64,000 bases of DNA from Heliocidaris tuberculata (lineage: Eukaryota > Echinodermata > Echinoidea > Camarodonta > Echinometridae): NCBI GenBank assembly GCA_025618425.1, contig CM046838.1:13788010-13852009 (forward strand), in the 5' to 3' direction. Both the position numbers and the translations under genes were made by a program. Below the pieces are notes generated by a model. That model was given only the letters and a program-made list of their open reading frames with translations. It was not told where the DNA came from and did no database searches. Shown here one piece after another: positions 22,340-33,816 of this stretch (position 1 is the stretch's first letter; each line of letters opens with the position of its first letter).

Positions 22340-24605
22340 AAGAGTTGTTATTAATGGTGAATTTTCTTCAAGGATTCATGTTAAATCTGGTGTTGCTCAA
22401 TGAACAATTGTGGGTCCGGCGCTTCTATGTTTTAATAATGATATATCTAATAACATTGCCCCTACCATTACATTATATCCTGATGATTGTATTTTACATC
22501 GTCGCATTTCCACTTTAGACAACTGTGCAATTTTACAAAATGATCTGGAAATTTTAAATCAATGATCTAAGGCATGGATGCTCGATTTCAACTTATCTAA
22601 ATGCAAGATCATGATGATGTCTCGGAAGCTTCACGATATCAGTTACGCATATAGCCTACTCTTGACGGTCAGGAGTTATAAAATACAATGTCTGATAAAT
22701 ATTTAGGTATTGTGATAAACAATACTTAAAATTGGAATGATCATTGTACTGAATTACATGTGAAGTGCGATAGACTTTTCGCTATTATACCTTTGACTGT
22801 CCAAAATCTGTTTCACAAAATCTTTATGAATCTTTAGTACGCTCGCGTTTGGATTATAATTGTTGTATTGCATGGGATCCACATAGAAATTCACAAAAAC
22901 AATTGGTCTAACGAATGCAAACACGTTAGGTAAGAATGATGTGCAAAGTCTGAATCACTAGTTATGATACATTAATACAAAAAAAAATAAGTATGAATAC
23001 ATTAGAGAATAGACGAAAGTACCTCCGACTTGTGTTTTATCATAATCTTGTTAATGGTTTAATAGATATACAGTGCGTATCAAAAAAAGTATACCCAACT
23101 TTGATAGCTTCTAATTAAAAAGCTATAACCAGTGGGATCTTAAAATTTATTTCATGGTAAAGTGTAGCTTGTTCTCTGTCTAATGATACCTCATTCATGA
23201 CTTTTCTGCCACGGATGACTGAGCACCAGCGTTTTTAAAAAGTGTTGTCAAAATCTACTTGTACCAAGTTTGGGCTGATGCAAAGAATGTGGATCAAGCC
23301 ATACGAAAGTGTTACTTCATGCTAAACACCTTTTAAAAGTTAAATTCTCTTTCGTGATTCACTGCTTCATTGCTTAAATCGATCCAGGGTATCTAAGCTC
23401 TCACATGACCTTATTTCAATCCATATGATAATCTCAATTTATTTTAACAGCCTTCTAACTTCTTGTCTCATGATAACTAAAAACTCGCTGCATTGTACCA
23501 TTTCACCTCCATAAGGTACATAAGGTGTTTTCCTAAAAAAAACCCGCATGAACTCAAAGGTTTACTGACTTTAAAGACTGAAAATACAAGGAAGGATACA
23601 TGTGTTGAGAATTACCGAAGTAATATAGACTGACATTAAAAAAAAAAAGCTTCCCAAATAAACTTTGTCCATTTTGAATGACTAAATAAAAAGGCTTTCC
23701 TTAATAAGGGATGCGGATGAAACTGAGATTGTGTCAGCTTGGCAAAGAAAATATCATAAATTTTCCTTTTTGCTATTATTGAGTTCGAGTTGACATTAAC
23801 ACCTTTTCTATTCATATGTACAAAATCAATTGAAATAACTAAGCAATTGTTTTCAAACTGGAATAACAAATGCATATTGGTTTTAACCCACATTCGTTGC
23901 TTCAGCCCAAACTTGGTACAAGAAGATTTGGACAATATTTTTTGAAAAGCCTGCTGCTCAGTCATCCGTTGCAGCACGGTTATGAATAAGGTATCATTTG
24001 ACAGAATATAAGTTGCTCTTTACTATAAAATAGATTTTAAGCCCATAGAGGTTATAACTTTTTAATTAGAAGCTACCAAAGTTGGGTATACTTTTTATAC
24101 GCACTGTATAGGACATAAAAATAGGTGCACACCTGCGAACAGAATTGGAAGAAACAATCATAACTTAAAGATGCATGTACCCTTCGCAAGAACAGATTAT
24201 TATATGAACTCATCTTATCCTAAAACTATAAATGATTGGAACAAACTTCCGAAGTATGTAGTCAATATGAAAACTCTGAGCATGTTTAAAAAGCGTTAAA
24301 TAATCATCTCAACCCACAAAGTTAAATTCACACATGCTTGACCTCAACTAAGCAATTTTGTACTCTGCAATACTACAATGATTTTACTTGCAATCGTCAC
24401 TATTGACTATCGTTTACATTTAAAAAATATAATACTTTGTGCAATATGTTTATGATAATGAATTCGGTTGTTTTTTATATCCTGGAAACAGACTTTTATG
24501 GGTTTGATCGAATCTTTTTGTTTTCCTGAGATGTCTTTATAATGTCTGAACAAATAAAAATCAAATCAAATCAAACCCTAATTATTGTTACTCAAATCAA
24601 ATCAA
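22340..24605 (+). mobile_element. LINE 3' half, split by a DNA transposon
   Basis: Degraded RT frames read NGEFSSRIHVKSGVAQ, then a YPDD-type catalytic motif near 22,480 (ITLYPDDCILH), then KAWMLDFNLSKCKIMM. Next come GIVINN and LDYNCCIAWDPH, then YLRLVFYHNLVNGLIDI. After the insertion at 23,071-24,106 the frame resumes GHKNRCTPANRI, then PKTINDWNKLP. It ends in an (ATCAA)n tail at 24,556-24,610. Several stops and frameshifts: dead. Confidence 0.85.
23071..24106. mobile_element. 1,036-bp Tc1/mariner-like long-TIR element
   Basis: Starts CAGTGCGTAT and ends ATACGCACTG, flanked by TA on both sides (23,069-23,070 and 24,107-24,108). The arms stay complementary for about 60 bp near-perfectly (GTATACCCAACTTTG, TTAATTA..). 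They continue with lower identity for another 200 bp or so, for example CGGATGACTGAGCA at about 23,213 with its complement near 23,960. Two long arms around a short centre and no transposase ORF make it a non-autonomous foldback-like derivative. The 113-aa minus-strand ORF lies in the right arm and matches no family I know. Confidence 0.9.
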
Positions 24606-24629
24606 ATCAAAATTATTGTTACGATCAAG

Positions 24630-24700
24630 AACATTATCATTATGATGATCATGATGATGATGATCATCATGATTATCATCATCGTCATCATCATAATTCT
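24630..24700. repeat. ATGATC/ATC trinucleotide palindromic microsatellite
   Basis: GATGATCATGATGATGATGA followed by its complement. Confidence 0.85.
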
Positions 24701-24889
24701 ATCGTATTAATCTAAAAATTTCTGAAATATGAATTATTTTTTCCAAGTGTTTTATGATTACCTAGATCTTGTATTAGCTACATGAACATGACATAGTTTT
24801 ACTGCACACTTCAACACTGGTCTTTATAGATCTAATGTTGCATTGTCAATAAAGTTTTGATAATGTATAATTTTTTTTAATCAAGTAGA

Positions 24890-25100
24890 TCTCCAAGAGG
24901 GAAAGTCTACCCTGGTATCAAGTTAATTTGAATAAAAGCAGAAAAAATGAGAGAAACAGATTATTGAAAGTTTGAGCAAGAAATCAGAAAGTCATAAATT
25001 TTTGTAGGTGTATAATCAATCAAGCACAAATTGGCAACTCCATGTTGAATCTTACGAGCTCCACTCCCATTGGCGCTGTATAGAAAATTGCATGGATTTT
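24890..25100 (+). repeat. Fragment related to the 17,370 element
   Basis: Shares AAGTCTACCCTGGTATCAAG-like start, AAAAAATGAGAGAAACAGAT and GTTTGAGCAAGAAA with the element at 17,370. Confidence 0.55.
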
Positions 25101-25791
25101 CATTTTTTTCAGTAATTATTGATAAATTTAATAGATTTGTTTCATATAGTTTGTTTGTAAAAAAAAATATTTACAATGATTTTATCTAGGGTATTGTTCC
25201 ATGATTTATGATTTATCCTGTAATGATTTAAATCCAGAGATATTATTCTCTTTCTGTACAAAATTTTTCAAGTTTATGAAATAAAAGATGAGCAACTCAG
25301 CAGATTAATTGTGAATCGAGAGAGTAATTTCAAATATAGATGGTAAAATCCGATCTCCTAACTGTTGAACACAAATGTTTTGATGAGGTGTAACTCGTTT
25401 GAGTCTGCGAGATGACAGAATAAGGTTCATTTGAATTTTGTTCTTAGAACCTATGTTCAAATTAGATTTAGTTTCGATTTCTCTGTTATTAAGACAGATC
25501 AATAGGCCTGTTCAGATCCTTTTTGATATGGATATCTAACCCAACTCGGAGTTCGGTTCCACACGAGCACCTTCTTGTTATCCTCTATTTCCTTCATACT
25601 CCTTGACTGTTGACATATAGAATGCCAGATAAAGTTCTTTGAGGTTGATTTTATAGTTTCTAGCTGTACACATATTATTTGTTCAGGTGATTGGTGCACT
25701 TTAAGCTTCATAGAAAGTCATAAATTGTTATTGGTTGGTTATATATTTATTTTGCAAATACATTTAAATACATTTCTTTACTTCCATACAG

Positions 25792-25896
25792 GGGGCTGTT
25801 CTCCTTAATGGGAAACATGTAATGGATATTACCATGACAATGTTTGAGGATTAAGTGTTTCTTGTTATCACCGAGTATCAACAGTTTGGTACATTG
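25792..25896 (+). pseudogene. PSMG3-like exon 2, proximal copy, with stop
   Basis: Thirty-five codons after a TACAG acceptor: GAVLLNGKH, then MTMFED, an in-frame TAA, then VFLVITEYQQFGTL. The matching exon at 29,266 has Arg in place of the stop and lacks one codon here inserted after GKH. LFLVITQYQKFGTL-type sequence is the hallmark of proteasome assembly chaperone 3. The donor is weak (GTGATT). Confidence 0.75.
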
Positions 25897-26333
25897 GTGA
25901 TTACTGTTATAGGAATGATATTATTTTGATCCAGAGAAGACGACCGAATAAAGATTATAGTCTATAATCCATGTTGTAAATCATAAAAATAGATAGAAAG
26001 CAAAAGACCAAGTTTCATGCTACAAAAATGGCTGATTTTAAACAGCCGTTTAACAGTTTTTTTAAATTTTGGGGTTGTGAAAGTTCGTGGTTTTCCAACA
26101 GAATATCACAAGTTGGAAGCAAGTACATGTAGAGTCTACTCTCTTTCCGAATTTGTTCATTAATGTACAATACTAAAGCCATTTGAGAACTAAAATTGAT
26201 ATACACGTAAAATACTGAAATTGAAATCCTCCTGAAGAAATATAACAAAATATACTTGACTTATAAAGGAATCATTGTGTAGCATTACCCATCATGATAA
26301 ATGCTGTAAGTTTTCATTCATTATTCTTTGCAG

Positions 26334-26414
26334 GTACATGTCACAAGAGATAGCTTATCATTGGATAAAAAAGAGGAAATATACTCCACCCAAGTACTAT
26401 TTGGAAACGATGAG
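26334..26414 (+). pseudogene. PSMG3-like exon 3, proximal copy, frame intact
   Basis: Exactly 27 codons between TTTGCAG and GTAAAG: VHVTRDSLSLDKKEE, then IYSTQVLFGNDE. The end matches the PSMG3-type 'TT-KVLLG-x-DEP' segment. This exon alone is undamaged, but it follows the stop-containing exon 2, so the proximal copy is still non-functional. Confidence 0.75.
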
Positions 26415-26744
26415 GTAAAGATCTTCTGTTCCCATCTTTGTCTATTCCTGTCTGACTCCCCCCAATTGCTGGTAAAAAAACATATCACATTTGCTACAAA
26501 TATAAATGTTTAATTCGATATTAAAGCATTAAAAGAAGAAGAAGAAAAAAAAATCCACCACATGAATTATTGGGGTGGGGGAGGGTGTAGGCCTACTTGT
26601 TTTTCCGAAGGTTCACAATTTCGAAAGGATCGTAATTACGGGTGAATAGGCTTCAATAGCGTTTGCGTGTATCAGTGGGCCTTTTTCCAGTCTAACAGTT
26701 AGATCATTCATACATGAGAGGAAAATAATTATTCAAAATTTTAC

Positions 26745-26950
26745 TTTCAGCTCTCAATCCCCAAAGCTGTGGCACAGTAAGAGTTGGAGAGTCCCTGAAT
26801 CAGGTAATCTAGCAAATTTCATAAAATTAAATCTTGCTTAGAGCAATTTTCTTGTCTGTTTTTTACTGCTGCAACAGTGAATGTTGGACACAGTCCCATA
26901 TAGGCAAGGGCCTATGAGTGGTCTACATGCCACATGGTCCATAGTATAGA
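26745..26950 (+). repeat. Dispersed repeat shared with 53,976-54,190
   Basis: TCCCTGAATCAGGTAATCT, ACTGCTGCAACAGTGAA and CTATGAGTGG recur in order at 54,020-54,160. The shared unit is about 200 bp, diverged and non-coding. Confidence 0.6.
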
Positions 26951-26999
26951 CAATTGGAAGAGAATCTAACTATAGATCTAGCTCAAGTCTAGCTAGATC

Positions 27000-28230
27000 A
27001 TGTGTAACTCTGTCTGGTCTGGACGATTTCAAAGACAAACAATTAAATTACAAAAGATTCAAAAACGAGCTGCCCTTGTAGAAGGATTTGATGTTCCTTT
27101 CAGTGACATGTTCGTGCGTCTAAGATGGATGCCTGTTCAGACACGTTTCCAGTTTGGACGTGCAGTGATGATGTATGTTTACATGATATGGCACCCACAT
27201 ACTTTTAAGAGAGATTTAAGTCGTGTTAGTTTATTACATGGTTACAATACAAGACAAGCTGAAAAAGATGCCTTGTGTGTACCCAAATTTAGGACGGACA
27301 CATACAAACACAGTCCTTTGGTTTCGGGAATTAGAGTATGGAACCAACTTGAAAGTTCTGTCAAGAAATCACCAACATGGAACAGTTTCAAACACAACTT
27401 GAAAGTTCTGCAGAAAACGTTTAAGTGAATAGCGCTTATGTTGATTCAAATACATTACTCGATGAAATTTACTTGTTTATTCACAAACTTTTTGATGACA
27501 TGAAGCTTTTGAACTGAATGAATGACACCACTTATTATAGTTATTGGTGCTTTCATTGGTATTTATGCTGTACATACTCAACTATCATGCTGTAAAAGAT
27601 TCTGTAGATGTACACGACCGTAAATGTGCTGGCAAACTATTCCACAGTTTTGGACCACAAAAATCAAAGCTAGCTTTACCCTTCTCCGAATCAACTCTAG
27701 GAACATGTAAAATTGAAGTATCTTCATTAGAGCGAAGTCTGTAATTTGACCGGTGAGGTGAGGATAGTAAAGTAAAAAAAACTATGTAAATATGTATATA
27801 TCATTTTTGGTATCCCAAGTGGGGATTTTTATTGATCCAAGATCATTTCCTTACTTTGTTTATGAGCTTTCATAACATTATTATATTTTCAGGGGTTGTC
27901 AAAAGTATTTGATGTCCTTCATTTCATTAAAAAAAAAACGAATTACCGCATGTGTAAATATATATCAATGATTTTAGAAATATGCACCAAAATATCATTG
28001 AATACATTTTTGAAAATTTCCGTTTATTACGAGGATACCAGATAATATGTACATATATTTAAATATCCTCTGTATTTCGTTTTGTTTTGTTGTTGTAATG
28101 AATTTATATTGTTACTTGATATCTTTGTTATCAAACAGGGCCTCATGGAAGACCACCACTATTGGTGAAAATGTGCTACCCTGTATAAATATCATAAATA
28201 AATAAATAATAAATGAATAAATTAATAAAG
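27000..28230 (+). mobile_element. LINE 3' end (RT C-terminal domain and 3' UTR)
   Basis: A 142-residue open frame (27,000-27,428) reads CNSVWSGRF, KLQKIQKRAALV, LRWMPVQTRFQF, NTRQAEKD, then SGIRVWNQLES and SFKHNLKVLQKTF. This is the C-terminal region after the RT domain in CR1/Jockey-type LINEs. The 3' UTR runs to CTACCCTGTATAAATATC followed by (AAAT)n at about 28,190-28,228, a common LINE 3' end. The upstream RT core is absent: 5'-truncated. Confidence 0.88.
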
Positions 28231-28439
28231 ACGATAGGCCAGGAGCCTGTCCCGAAACAACCTGAAAAACCCGAGACAACCTTCACCGATGAGGACACCT
28301 CTACTATCCCAGTTCTGAAATCAAGGCAATCTGCTGAATGCTTATCTGCACTTGACATAACCACAGAGAATGTACACCACAAACTTAATCTGCTTTCCAA
28401 ACTCAAATGTTGTTGTAGTCGTTCTTGTTTTTGTTTTAC

Positions 28440-28684
28440 TTAAAGGTCCCCTGCAACCCAAATGCAAGTTGATTCCTGAAGTCATTGCAGTATGAGATCT
28501 GGAGCTTTTTTTTTAAGGGGGGGGGGGGGGGGGGGGCTTAGGAGGTTGGGAAAACTATTTCAAAAAACATTTAAAAATCTATGAAACATATCTAGATGTT
28601 TGAATAACAGAATATTAGCATCCCTGCCCATCACCAGCAATAAACTTGCATTTGGGTTGCGTTTGGGCTGCAGGGGCCTTTTAA
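28440..28684. mobile_element. MITE with TTAA target site and CCCCTGCA termini
   Basis: TTAA-AGGTCCCCTGCAACCCAAA at the left and TGGGCTGCAGGGGCCTT-TTAA at the right, 245 bp. TTAA at both sides suggests the piggyBac or Kolobok target type. Contains a G-run at 28,517-28,535. A longer relative is at 35,775-36,405. Confidence 0.8.
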
Positions 28685-29265
28685 GTTATGCTGTTAGCTT
28701 AATTTTAACGGTGCTTATCGTTGTAAATGTAACTTGTAAGAACAGTAGTAGATTTTTCCAGACAATGTGAAAAAACATAGATATAACCACTTTTGTGCTT
28801 CAAAATATATCTGCAGTCTTATACTAGTATGTCCTTAAGTTTTAATATATTTTTCAAAAATTGTATTTGACATGTTAATACTCTAAGTAAAGTTAGATCT
28901 CCAATTCCTTTTGCTACACAGCATAACTTTTCAAGTTTGTTAAAAATAAAAGATGAGCAACCCAACAGCCGATTAATCATGTTAATTATGAAGTGAGAGA
29001 CTAATTTCAAATTTACCGTTAGTAAAATACAAGCTGCTATTTCTAAGCAGGAAATTGTTTCCATGAGTTTTCACTCGTATAGGAGAGATGTGAGACTCTG
29101 GCTTGCTAAACTGAATTTAGTTAATTGGACCCTACCGATATGTTCAAATTGAAATTTGAGAAACACCAATGAGATCATTCTGGTGTAGTCTTGTCTGAAG
29201 TTTATGTTGGTTGCTTTATATAATATTTATCATGCTTATAAATTCAATTCTTTACATCTACACAG

Positions 29266-29367
29266 GGGGCTGTTCTCCTTGATGGGAAACATGGGGATGT
29301 TCCCATGACAACATTTGAGGATAGACTGTTTCTTGTTATCACCCAGTATCAAAAGTTTTGTACAGTG
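29266..29367 (+). pseudogene. PSMG3-like exon 2, distal copy
   Basis: Thirty-four open codons between TACACAG and GTAAGT: GAVLLDGKHGDVPMTTFED, then RLFLVITQYQKFCTV. It belongs to the proteasome assembly chaperone 3 fold (PSMG3/PAC3), which pairs with PSMG4 to scaffold the 20S alpha ring. No exon 1 with a start codon was found upstream. The exon itself is open, but exons 3 and 4 of this copy carry lesions. Confidence 0.78.
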
Positions 29368-29571
29368 GTAAGTAAAGTGTCTGGAATATTATCATTTTTG
29401 ATCTAGGGAACCCTACTGAAATCGAAGTGTAGCTAGCTATCCATGTTCTAAATTATAAAAAAAGGATTGATAGGGAAATTACATGTTCCATGCTGCAAGA
29501 CTGACTTTCAACAGTTTGTGAAATTTTGGGGTTGTGAAAGTTTCTGATTTTACTGTATGTCTGTAAAACCA

Positions 29572-29766
29572 GAAATTCTGTGTGCATGAAACTTTTGCGA
29601 ATTTCGCGAGGGGTCGAGATTCGCGAAAGTTTCATGCCGCGAAATAATAAAATTGCATTTGAAACAACATAAAATTATTGCAATTCGCGAAAGTTTTTTT
29701 GCTGCAAAATTGGCTGTCATTAATGATTCGCGAAAGTTTTATGTCGCGAAAGTTTCTGGTTTTACA
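29572..29766. mobile_element. MITE with TGTAAAACCAGAAA termini
   Basis: TGTAAAACCAGAAA at the left and TTTCTGGTTTTACA at the right, with four internal TTCGCGAAAGTTT-type motifs, some in inverted orientation. Present in the distal but not the proximal PSMG3 intron. A diverged copy is at 33,632-33,816. Confidence 0.82.
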
Positions 29767-30043
29767 TGTACAGTACACTCTAACCCTTACCAATATGTCA
29801 GAATATCATAATTTAGAAGCAAGTATATGTATATGTAGAGTCTACTCTCTTGAATTTGACAATAATGTTGAATACTGTAGCCATTTGAGTACTAATAAAA
29901 TGATAGAAATACTTCCTCTTTTTGTGTCACTGATTGAAATCCTCCTGAGAATATTAATGAATATATTTTACTTATGAATGAATCATTGTGTAACATTACC
30001 GATCATGAGAATTCATGCTGTAAAATTTCATTATTCTTTGCAG

Positions 30044-30126
30044 GTACATGTCACAAGAGATAACTTACCATTAGATAAGAGAGAGAGGAAATATACTCCA
30101 CCCAAGTATTACTTGGAAATGATGAG
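30044..30126 (+). pseudogene. PSMG3-like exon 3, distal copy, +2 frameshift
   Basis: 83 nt instead of 81. AAGAGAGAGAGG here aligns to AAAAAAGAGG in the proximal copy, so two extra bases shift the frame. The conserved segment IYSTQVLLGNDE is still readable, but out of frame with the upstream part. Continuing the shifted frame across the splice to exon 4 reaches a stop at once. Confidence 0.75.
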
Positions 30127-30417
30127 GTAAGGATCTTCTGTTCCCATCTTTGTCTACTCCTGTCTGCCTCCCCAAATTACTAGGTAAAAAAAAGTATAAC
30201 ATTTGCTACAAAAATAAATGTTAATTAAGTAAGCCACAAAGGGAAATAGTGCATGCCATGGATTGTCGAATGGATTTTTTGTGTTCCAAAACATGTAAAT
30301 TGATTGTGTATTGATTTACAAATAAACTTTGTGAAAATAAGGAATGTGCCAATAGTGCCATCAAACTTATTTCATTTTTTTTTTTCATCACTACCAGTAC
30401 ATTCTTCTGGATGCTAT

Positions 30418-30456
<39 letters not shown>

Positions 30457-30771
30457 TGATGGTCTTGGAATCATTTGATTCTACTGTACAGTTCTCACAC
30501 TATACGCATGTGGAAATATTGCGGCATAGGATGGGTTATGTCTTTGAGGGGGCTCTGGTCATCATTGAAGGAGGGGGGGGGGTGGGGGCGATGGCTGTGC
30601 TACTGATTTTGAGAATGTTGTTGACTAAATTGCTATTGTAGTTGTTATGTTTCTATGAGGATGAAATATCATCCCCTTTTCAAATTAAGGAAGAGGAGTA
30701 GAAGAAAATTGTCAATATTGGTGAGATATCATTAAAAGTTTTCATTCTCTCTTTATTTCTTGTTTCAACAG

Positions 30772-30918
30772 CCTGTAACACATGTGTTTGCAAGGAACAT
30801 CGCCAAACAAGTTCTGAAGACCCATTCCAAGCCACTTCTCCTGAGTATAGCATTGGAGGATTAGACACCAGAAACACTCAAGAGCATTGAGAAAGTCATA
30901 CAGGACTATGTGATTTGA
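30772..30918 (+). pseudogene. PSMG3-like exon 4 with premature TAG
   Basis: After TTTCAACAG the exon reads PVTHVFARNIAKQVL, then KTHSKPLLLSIALED, an in-frame TAG (30,862-30,864), then TPETLKSIEKVIQDYVI and a natural TGA (30,916-30,918). The part after TAG still resembles the C-terminal helix of PSMG3, so the TAG is probably a Lys codon lost by one substitution. Together with the exon 3 frameshift this makes the locus a non-processed pseudogene. Confidence 0.78.
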
Positions 30919-31186
30919 ACCTAAAACCCTAGAAGGACATGACAAGATCATTTTAATAGTTCAACACTGCATTGGTGGAAATGTGTGCAGAGGAAAAGTA
31001 TGCCAAGATGGAAGTTGAAAGACAGTGCTGTGGAAAAGACATGAAAATGATCCAAATAATCATGAAAGGATGTTTGCTGGTTATGATACTGTTTCTAGCA
31101 CACCTTGAAGTTTCATAGATTCTTGAAGACCTTCAACTTCAGAGTCGATTTCTGCTTTCCAAATAGGCCTACAATAGACCTACAAT

Positions 31187-31416
31187 AGACCTGTTCACAA
31201 AGTTATTCAAATTTATGGATGTTTCTTTCCTGGGGACCTAGTAACGAGGTATTCCATTAACCTGTTATTAATGAATGAACTACAATACTTGGAATCCAAT
31301 TTGCATACATTACTTGTTCCTATGTCTGACAAGTCTCTGACAAGCTTTCAGGTTATCAAGAACAACCTTTGTTTTAAAAGTATGCATAAAATTTGAATAT
31401 ATTTGTGAACAGGTCT
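31187..31416. mobile_element. MITE of the AGACCTGTTCACAAA family
   Basis: A 230-bp full-length copy with inverted ends of about 30 bp. Best-preserved member of the three in this window. Confidence 0.87.
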
Positions 31417-31464
31417 ATGATACTGTACAGGATAATCATACAAGTCGTGTATGTTTGTTTGGTA

Positions 31465-31640
31465 CAGTGGAAACTCAGTATAACGAGGTCCTTGGGACCA
31501 TCCAAATTACCTTGTTATAGCACGAATCTTGTTATATCAGGATTAAAAAACAATAGAATATAAAGAGCTGGGACCAAAATATTACCTTGTTATATCAGGA
31601 ATATTGTTATATCAGATCTCTTTATACTGAGTTTCCACTG
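31465..31640. mobile_element. pogo/Tigger-like MITE
   Basis: CAGTGGAAACTCAGTATAA at the left and its complement TTATACTGAGTTTCCACTG-like right end, flanked by TA on both sides. Ends and TA target are typical of Tc1/mariner-pogo non-autonomous elements. Internal TTGTTATATCAGGA units repeat. Confidence 0.88.
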
Positions 31641-31653
31641 TAGTACTAACTGG

Positions 31654-31790
31654 GGCCCTGTTTCATAAAACTTGTTATCAATAACAACTGCCCTATTTCT
31701 ATGACAAATTTGCTCTCAGCCAATCAGAATGAAGGATTTCAGTAGCTTATAACAATTATTGTAACTTTTTATTGATAACAAGGTATCATT
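31654..31790. mobile_element. GGGCCC-GTT-CATAAAACTT MITE, partial
   Basis: GGGCCCTGTTTCATAAAACTTGTTATCAATAAC at the left, split here as GGGCCCTGTTTCATAAAACT and TTGTTATCAATAAC. TTATTGATAACAAG is at the right, but the GGGCCC terminus is missing there. Same general class as the complete element at 48,601. Confidence 0.65.
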
Positions 31791-32845
31791 TGCTCTTCAT
31801 GTATTAGTATTATCTTTTACTGGCAAAGATAAAAACAGGAGAACAGTGAGTACAAAACTGCAGAAGAGTCCCATGGATGCTGGGCAAAAGAAAATATCAA
31901 TTAAACAACTACAATATATAAACCCATAGGTCTTCTTTTCCAACTGATTATATATGTCAACTTTGTATTTATACATGTAGTTTATTTAGGATAATGTGGT
32001 TGAACTCCAAGGTCTAGTGTTCTGTGCTTGATAACTAGAAAGAGCCAAAGATAGGACAAACCATATACAAGGTGGGTGTAAAAAAGTATTGATTAACATT
32101 CTTAAAGATGTTGATGTCTGATGTTGAAAGTAGAGTATCAATTATGTTAAAAATGATCTTGTTTAGCACATATAAAGAAAAAACTAGAAGATCCTGTCAA
32201 CTCCATACAAATGGAGAACAAAAGAAGGGTAGGAATGAATTAGTCTGTCAACTGAAGTTGACCAATTTTGAATTTGTTTGCGAAGTTGAAAGAGTACAGA
32301 ACATTTGGGTTTTCTGGCATTGTATTCCATTTCTATCCCCTCTCTTGTAACTTAAAAGTACAGTTTTTCATGTCTTTACCAACAGGCAATGGAAGTTCAG
32401 TACACTCAACTCTTCATGTTCCCTCGATTTCTTTTAAATTTATGCCAGAGTCCTGACCAGTTCTTATGCTTCGACTGATTTTCAGTCAACCTCACTAAGT
32501 ATGTTTCGACTGTGATCCAATAATGTGAAAGAAACTGCAATATATTCAAACACGTTAAGTCAATTCCATTAAGGTTCCCAATACGTGTAGTCCTATGAAT
32601 AATTGTGGTGTATTGTGGGCCGAGTAGTGACATCTGCACATGTGCAATACTGTATTGATTTGAAGCTGATTTGGCCTTTTTTCGATTGGAAATCCTACAA
32701 CACTACCCACTTTCAAGTACTTTGTTTACACAGTACATGACCATTATGAATCTTGTTCAAGAAGATTTAACATCTTTGATTATCTTATATTGCAATTTCT
32801 TCTAAAAACAGATCGCAGTCAGCATTGGCAACCACTGTTTTCAAT
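31791..32845. other. No gene recognised
   Basis: Unique-looking sequence with short ORFs only. None has splice context or a known motif. Confidence 0.4.
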
Positions 32846-33004
32846 GGCTTATCTCAAAAGGGCGCGGCACAGCGCGTTGTGGAGCGCTTAATGCATCCTT
32901 TGAAGAAAAAAAAAAGGGGGGGGGGAGCTCTTCTCGAACTGGAAGGGGTACGTTTACTAGTCTTCCACCGCCCCGCATCGCGCCGCACCCTTTCGAGATA
33001 AGCC
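32846..33004. mobile_element. Palindromic MITE
   Basis: GGCTTATCTCAAAAGGGCGC at the left pairs with GCGCCGCACCCTTTCGAGAT and AAGCC at the right; 159 bp with an A-run/G-run in the centre. Confidence 0.65.
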
Positions 33005-33109
33005 GTTTTCAGTGTGGTTTCCTTCTGTTACTTTAAAACTTCTTTCATTTTTCCCCCCTAAGGATTCGGTGAACACACTTCACTGAAATCTAAAGCTTTG
33101 TCTGCGCTA

Positions 33110-33140
33110 TGGGGGGGGGGGGGGGGGGGGGGGGGGGAGG
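33110..33140. repeat. Poly-G run
   Basis: About 26 G in a row, then a purine-rich GGAGGAGGAGAGGGA. Confidence 0.95.
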
Positions 33141-33631
33141 AGGAGAGGGACCTTGATTAAAATCTTAACGTTTCAATCCAGTGTGAATGATTTATATTGA
33201 AAGCCCTTGAAAGTAACCTTGAAATTTTAAATTTTACACATGAATGATTCTGTTTGGAAGTAATTTTGTCAAGAAAAATTAAAATGTAAACTAGAAGAAT
33301 ATTTGTTGGAAATGTGGTATTTGTTTCTCTGTTTCATTTTAGAATCGTAAAATAAACATAAGGTTGTCAAAGACGCAGGCACAGGGTCTTCAATAATGAG
33401 ATAAAAGAGAACAAAATTCAGTGAAAAATGTGGAATCATTATTTATTGCTTGAAGTACAAAAAATACATATATGGCAGGTGATACAAAAAATAATACAAA
33501 TAAGGTGCATATTCTGATCCACAAATGAAATGACATAAGGCCTCTATTGACTAAACACAGCACATTTTTGTTATTTCCTTGTCTGAAAAAAGCACCAACT
33601 ACTCAAAGACATAACCGCATAACTACAATCC

Positions 33632-33816
33632 TGTAAAACCTGAAACTGTTGTTTGCATGAAATGTTCACTAATTTCGCTAGTGGTTTAGATTCGCAAAAG
33701 TTTCTTTGAATGATTGATTGAATGACAACTGACAAAACATTGCACATTTGCAAAGCAAAAAAACATTCCGGGAAAATTGCCATGTTTGCAAAATTCGTGA
33801 AAGTTTCTGGTTTTAT
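33632..33816. mobile_element. Second TGTAAAACC...GGTTTTA MITE
   Basis: Diverged copy of the element at 29,572, sharing TTTGCATGAAA, AATTTCGC and TTCGTGAAAGTTTCTGGTTT. Confidence 0.7.

Larger units (their letters stand above)
25255..26513 (+). repeat. Proximal copy of a ~1.26-kb local segmental duplication
   Basis: Aligns in the same orientation to 28,925-30,223 (offset 3.47 to 3.71 kb), including two PSMG3-like exons, the intron between them and the downstream intron start. The larger offset on the distal side is partly explained by the 195-bp MITE at 29,572-29,766, present only in the distal copy. Confidence 0.85.
28925..30223 (+). repeat. Distal copy of the local segmental duplication
   Basis: Pairs with 25,255-26,513. 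The distal copy holds the more complete PSMG3-like pseudogene because the last exon (30,772) follows it. Confidence 0.85.

Noticed and set aside
28176..28443. 76-aa ORFs on both strands with Pro-Glu-Lys composition
   Set aside because: They overlap the LINE 3' tail and a fragment of the GGAGCCTGTCCCGAAA repeat, with no recognised domain.
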